Below are positions 60,438-64,000 of a stretch of 64,000 nt of DNA, piece by piece (the first letter of the stretch is position 1; each line of letters opens with the position of its first letter). The notes under the pieces are model-generated. The model was not told the origin of the DNA and made no database searches. It was given only the letters and a program-made list of their open reading frames with translations. The translations under genes were made by a program, and so were the position numbers. Origin of the DNA: Nitrospirota bacterium (GTDB taxonomy: Bacteria > Nitrospirota > Thermodesulfovibrionia > Thermodesulfovibrionales > UBA9159); assembly GCA_021790195.1 (NCBI GenBank), contig JAJYIF010000012.1:1-64000 (forward strand), in the 5' to 3' direction.

Positions 60438-62090
60438 ATGAGAAGTCATGTCACGAATCTGATCTGTCTTTTGTCTCTCCTTGTATTGGCAGCCTGTTCC
60501 GGAAACGACAGTTGGTCAAACCTCAAGACTTACAGCATCGACGCCAATGCCTCGGGCGTTAGTGAGACCGTCAACAACATCTTCAATCTGACCGTTGTAT
60601 CAAAAGACGACAATGATCTGAAGGCGGAGTACCGGGCTGGATTTGTCCAGGGCAAGCTGCAGGGCAAGACCATCATATCGGCCAGGGACAACTCCTGGGA
60701 AAATGCCTACCTTACCAACCCCTCCCATACCTTTCCAAAACAACACGGCCCCACCCAGATTGAGTTGAATGATGCAGACGGTATTCTGATCGCCAATTAC
60801 GCGGCCTTCCTGCAGTACCTCAACAATCCGGCCACCGACCCCGTTGTCTCTTACCGCCTGAAGCGGCTCTTGTTCAGGATGCTGGGCATATATCATGGGG
60901 TTGTCCTCGACCATCCGGCCAGCCTCGATTTTTCGGGCAACTGGCTGCCCGACAGCAACTATTTTACTCCCTCAGAGCTTGCCCTGGGCTATGAGACCGC
61001 CGGCCTCACCTTCATGGATGTCTATTTTTTAAACGCCTTCAACGACCTCATGGATGTCATCTCATTTTCACCCGAAATTGCCCCCGGCGGGACAAGGCCC
61101 GGCGATTATCCGGACAAATGCTCGGCCTTCCTGAAACGGACCGGCAGTGAGATAATCCTGACCCACAATTCCTGGATGGGATTTCTTTCCCAGACCATAA
61201 CCCAGACATTGGCCGTGAACGGCGACCTGCTGACCATGAATGCCGCGTCCCCCGGTCTGATCGGCTCGGCCACTGATTTCGGCTACAACAACAAGGGGAT
61301 CATGTTCAACGAGACCACCCACCGGGTGTCCACTGACAAGGTAACGCCTCTTGGTATCTGGATCTTCTGGCGCGCGGCATTGGCCGAACAGTTTTCAGGC
61401 TCCATTACGGATTTCTTCGACGCAATCTCGCTTGACAATACCGGCACCTACCTGAACGGCTATATGCTGGTGGATGCCAACACCAATGAAACCGGTCTGG
61501 TGGAGATGTCCTATCGCTGCTTTATCTACTACCGCTCAACCGGCGGCCCTTACACCGTGACCAGCAAGTCGATGGACGGCGACCCCTGTTCAACCGATTA
61601 CGACAGCGAAATGGTAACTCCCGACTACCTGATGGGGATCAACTATCCTGCCTCGTATCAGGTTGCAAGTGATCTGGGATCAACCGATAACCGTCCCGCC
61701 AGGCGGCAACAGTTCAAACAGCTCCTTCCCGGAGTGAACGATGTTGAGACCGCCAAGGCCGTCATCACCTATACCGATCCTGCAAATCCCCTGTCCATAT
61801 TCGGCCGCTGGGACCTCGGGTATGGGGAGACTTCTTATCCCAAGCAGATCCCGGATGGTTCGGTCGATTCCAAGGTCGGTTCCACAAGCATGGTCCGCTC
61901 TTTTATGGCGCTGTCGGGCGTCTTGGACACCTCTTCTTCCAACACCGGGTTCTGGATGCTGTACGGCACTCCAATCGTCAACGGCGAGCCGTTCATCTGG
62001 AGCCAGTCATCATGGAAGTGGCAAACGCTGAGGGATGTACCTGACCGGCTGGACGGCAAATTTACACTCATGAGGCTGTATCTGAAGTAG
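60438..62090 (+). CDS. Lipoprotein of the phospholipase B-like Ntn-hydrolase family
   Basis: 550 residues from ATG 60438 (gagggg eight nt upstream; GTG 60429 would add three). Lipobox LAAC with Cys20 marks a lipoprotein. The region around Cys228 (KCSAFLKRTGSEIILTHNSWMG) matches the phospholipase B-like/PLBD family, in which Cys becomes the N-terminal nucleophile after autoproteolysis and the HNTW-like motif (here HNSW) follows. YGTPIVNGEPFIW and PYTVTSKSMDGDPCS occur downstream. An amidase or deacylase acting in the periplasm is inferred. Confidence 0.75.
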   Translation: MRSHVTNLICLLSLLVLAACSGNDSWSNLKTYSIDANASGVSETVNNIFNLTVVSKDDNDLKAEYRAGFVQGKLQGKTIISARDNSWENAYLTNPSHTFPKQHGPTQIELNDADGILIANYAAFLQYLNNPATDPVVSYRLKRLLFRMLGIYHGVVLDHPASLDFSGNWLPDSNYFTPSELALGYETAGLTFMDVYFLNAFNDLMDVISFSPEIAPGGTRPGDYPDKCSAFLKRTGSEIILTHNSWMGFLSQTITQTLAVNGDLLTMNAASPGLIGSATDFGYNNKGIMFNETTHRVSTDKVTPLGIWIFWRAALAEQFSGSITDFFDAISLDNTGTYLNGYMLVDANTNETGLVEMSYRCFIYYRSTGGPYTVTSKSMDGDPCSTDYDSEMVTPDYLMGINYPASYQVASDLGSTDNRPARRQQFKQLLPGVNDVETAKAVITYTDPANPLSIFGRWDLGYGETSYPKQIPDGSVDSKVGSTSMVRSFMALSGVLDTSSSNTGFWMLYGTPIVNGEPFIWSQSSWKWQTLRDVPDRLDGKFTLMRLYLK

Positions 62091-62325
62091 CTCGGCAGAT
62101 GTTCTTGGCGATCCGGTTACGCCGGCCACTTACGACCGGCAAGTATTGAGCGCCGCAAAGGCGACCGGCCTCGTTGCATGGCCAAAGACGCTCAAATAAG
62201 CTTTTTGCTCTTTATTCACACCCCGCTTCAAGACCGTATAATTAGCCACGTCGCCGGTCGAAGAAAAGACTGATATGCTAAACTATCCGTCAAAATCGTC
62301 CTGACTGTCAAGGAGGAAGTTATCA

Positions 62326-62670
62326 ATGAAGAACGTTGCTGTTATCGGTTGCCGTTCCTATATGGACAGTGGGTATGGTTGTCCCGGGGAATGGAGATGT
62401 CTGAAGGCTGCTGCCCTTGGGGAAGGTAACTATGAGGAAAAATCCAATGTAGTGGCTTTCTTCACCTGTGAATGTCCAGGCAGGACCGTTATCCCTAACA
62501 TCGGGATGTCCATGAAATTATCGGAGATAAAGCCAGATGTTATTCACCTGAGCACCTGTATGGCAAAGTCTAAGCCAGGTTGTCCTTATACCAGCCCTGA
62601 GGACCTTGCCAAAATGATAACGGACAAGACAGGGATCAAGGTTGTGCTGGGAACACACGACTACCACTAA
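62326..62670 (+). CDS. CGGC-domain protein
   Basis: 114 residues; a metal or Fe-S-binding pattern with eleven Cys positions such as VIGCRSYMDSGYGCPGEWRC, FFTCECPGRT, LSTCMAKSKPGCPY and the ending LGTHDYH, as in the CGGC family. Function not known; often found in anaerobes with metal-related genes. Strong ribosome binding site (aaggaggaag) precedes ATG 62326. Confidence 0.8.
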   Translation: MKNVAVIGCRSYMDSGYGCPGEWRCLKAAALGEGNYEEKSNVVAFFTCECPGRTVIPNIGMSMKLSEIKPDVIHLSTCMAKSKPGCPYTSPEDLAKMITDKTGIKVVLGTHDYH

Positions 62671-62957
62671 AATCTACTTATGTGGGCCCTTGTTATCCCC
62701 GGACCGGACCGCCGTGTATACCCTCCGTGGCGGGTCCGCCATCAGGGAAAAACCTGGGGACATTTCCCGTATTATTAAGTAGGGTGGGTGTTAGCGTGCA
62801 TGACAGAATATAGATAGAAGAGGAAGTAAGATTTTTATCCGACGCCGGTATGGGTTGTCGGGACATACGATAAGGAAGGGAAACCGAACGTTATGACTAT
62901 CGCGTGGGGAGGCCTTCTCTGTCGGGAAGAGCATCCGAAGGTGATTGGAGGGTCCGT

Positions 62958-63461
62958 ATGGAAGGCAAAAGGGTAAAGGACAGCAGTGTGACAATAGCCC
63001 AGGTGATGATCCCCCAGGATGCGAACGCCGCCGGCAACGTCCACGGCGGCGTCATCATGAAGCTTATCGATACCGCCGCCGCTGTTGTGGCGAGCCGCCA
63101 TGCCCGCAGCAATGTCGTCACGGTATCTATCGACAGACTGGATTTCCTCCACCCGGTCTTCATTGGGGATCTTCTTTTTTTCAAGAGCTGCCTGAACATG
63201 GTCGGAAGGACCTCGATGGAGATAGGCGTAAGAGTGGAGGCGGAGAATCTCACGACGGGGGAAGTCAGGCGCACCGCATCAGCGTATCTCACATATGTGG
63301 CCCTTGACAAGGACGGCAGACCCCGTGAGGTGCCGCCTCTAATCCTCGAAACAGAAGAGGAGGTCAGGCGCAACCAGGAGGCCAGGACGAGAAGGGAGCT
63401 GAGACTTGCCGAGAGAAGGCGTGAAGAGAAACGTCAGCTCGATGCGGACAGCTGCGGGTAA
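62958..63461 (+). CDS. Hotdog-fold acyl-CoA thioesterase
   Basis: 167 residues from ATG 62958 (ggaggg five nt upstream). Hotdog fold of the YciA/BACH type: [35 protein letters not shown] with the catalytic Asp in LIDTAAA, and [25 protein letters not shown] highly charged 35-residue tail follows. Hydrolyses acyl-CoA in the cytoplasm. Confidence 0.88.
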   Translation: MEGKRVKDSSVTIAQVMIPQDANAAGNVHGGVIMKLIDTAAAVVASRHARSNVVTVSIDRLDFLHPVFIGDLLFFKSCLNMVGRTSMEIGVRVEAENLTTGEVRRTASAYLTYVALDKDGRPREVPPLILETEEEVRRNQEARTRRELRLAERRREEKRQLDADSCG

Positions 63462-63487
63462 TTAAACCACCAAAGCTATCTGCGCCC

Positions 63488-63769
63488 TCAGACCTTCTCG
63501 ACAGTGTTTTGCGGCGCTGTCTTATTATTCGCCGCCACTGTATCCCCTGAAGCGTTTCCCTTGTTAATTTCTATAGTGTCCGGCTGCGCAATTTCTTTCT
63601 TTGCCTCCGTGGCGGGTCTTTCCTCCTCACCGGACATCGCTTTCTTAAATTCCCTGATACTCTTTCCGAGTCCCTTGCCGAGTTCCGGAAGCTTACCGGG
63701 CCCGAATATTATCAGCGCTATCACAAGAATCAGAATCAGGTGCAGCGGTTGAAAAAGTCCTTCAAACAT
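63488..63769 (-). CDS. tatA: Twin-arginine translocase subunit TatA/TatE family
   Basis: 93 residues from ATG 63769, behind aaaggaggtag. One N-terminal membrane helix ([20 protein letters not shown]) with the conserved [24 protein letters not shown] amphipathic helix and a polar tail. Forms the protein-conducting part of the Tat pathway. tatB and tatC are not in the window. A -10 element TATAAT (63789-63794, minus strand) lies 20 nt upstream. Confidence 0.92.
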   Translation of the reverse strand: MFEGLFQPLHLILILVIALIIFGPGKLPELGKGLGKSIREFKKAMSGEEERPATEAKKEIAQPDTIEINKGNASGDTVAANNKTAPQNTVEKV

Positions 63770-63799
63770 GTTTCTACCTCCTTTTCTATTATAAGGCAC

Positions 63800-64000
63800 T
63801 GCCGCAGAGTAATAACAGGGGGCGGTTTCTCTGTTAATGACACCCGCTAACCGGCATCCCGCGGATTTCGGTGGAAAAGTTCGTGTCTCGCGTCCTCTGA
63901 AATAAGATTACAGGATATCCGACGCCTTTTCAACGGACGAAGGATGTGAGATTCTCATTGTTCTGTTCACTCGCCCTCTATGTTAGCGGTATCCGCGCAG
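63800..64000. other. Right-edge region without a recognised feature
   Basis: No ORF, RNA or repeat was recognised in the last 200 nt apart from the probable tatA promoter at the left end. Confidence 0.5.

Overview
The window looks like a chromosomal segment from a Gram-negative, respiratory bacterium, most plausibly a Nitrospirota or deltaproteobacterium-like lineage. This is an inference from gene content: cNOR-type nitric oxide reductase, a multihaem-type surface protein, Tat, HtrA, PilZ proteins, a TPP-controlled thi operon and a c-di-AMP-controlled potassium importer. Nearly every base is coding and most genes sit in short operons. No rRNA, tRNA or CRISPR array was seen.

Left part (1-17 kb). 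A large secreted-type protein with a CxxCH haem motif and Ig/FN3-like repeats runs in from the left edge and is followed by a 20-residue ORF with an excellent ribosome binding site. Next comes a potassium/stress block: a c-di-AMP (ydaO) riboswitch with a terminator, a KimA-like potassium importer, a double universal stress protein and a Na+/K+-like P-type ATPase. An ABC-2 exporter, a RelE-type toxin-antitoxin pair, a decayed copy of the exporter ATPase 5' end, and a three-gene methyltransferase/nuclease cassette with its own HTH regulator form an accessory zone (9-16.5 kb). A Clp1-type kinase gene closes it.

Middle (17.6-36 kb). norC (two haems rather than one) and norB are followed by an HlyD/ABC efflux operon. 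That operon is bracketed by 39-bp direct repeats (38/39 identical) lying at the 3' ends of norB and of a convergent cytochrome gene, so it looks like an inserted cassette. Then come a Nudix hydrolase, bioA, an arsenite-methyltransferase-like gene whose catalytic Cys codon is replaced by an in-frame TGA (candidate selenoprotein), a PilZ-DnaJ-TPR fusion and DinB. The classical origin-proximal housekeeping set mnmE, parB, parA, rsmG, mnmG follows, with two perfect 16-bp parS palindromes.

Right part (36-64 kb). ispF/ispD, a PIN-TRAM protein, HtrA, the serine (aminotransferase, serA) and purine (purA) genes, PilZ, comF and a phosphoesterase are ordinary housekeeping. A 156-bp MITE-like element, an AT-rich membrane-protein gene, a relic region with a 41-bp palindrome and a secreted beta-helix protein form a second accessory patch (50.6-55.5 kb). 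The TPP-riboswitch thiS-thiG-thiE-thiC set, a LeuB-type dehydrogenase, a phospholipase-B-like lipoprotein, a CGGC protein, a thioesterase and tatA finish the window. Across the window at least eight genes carry a -10 hexamer 5-7 nt before the start codon with no Shine-Dalgarno, which predicts widespread leaderless transcripts.
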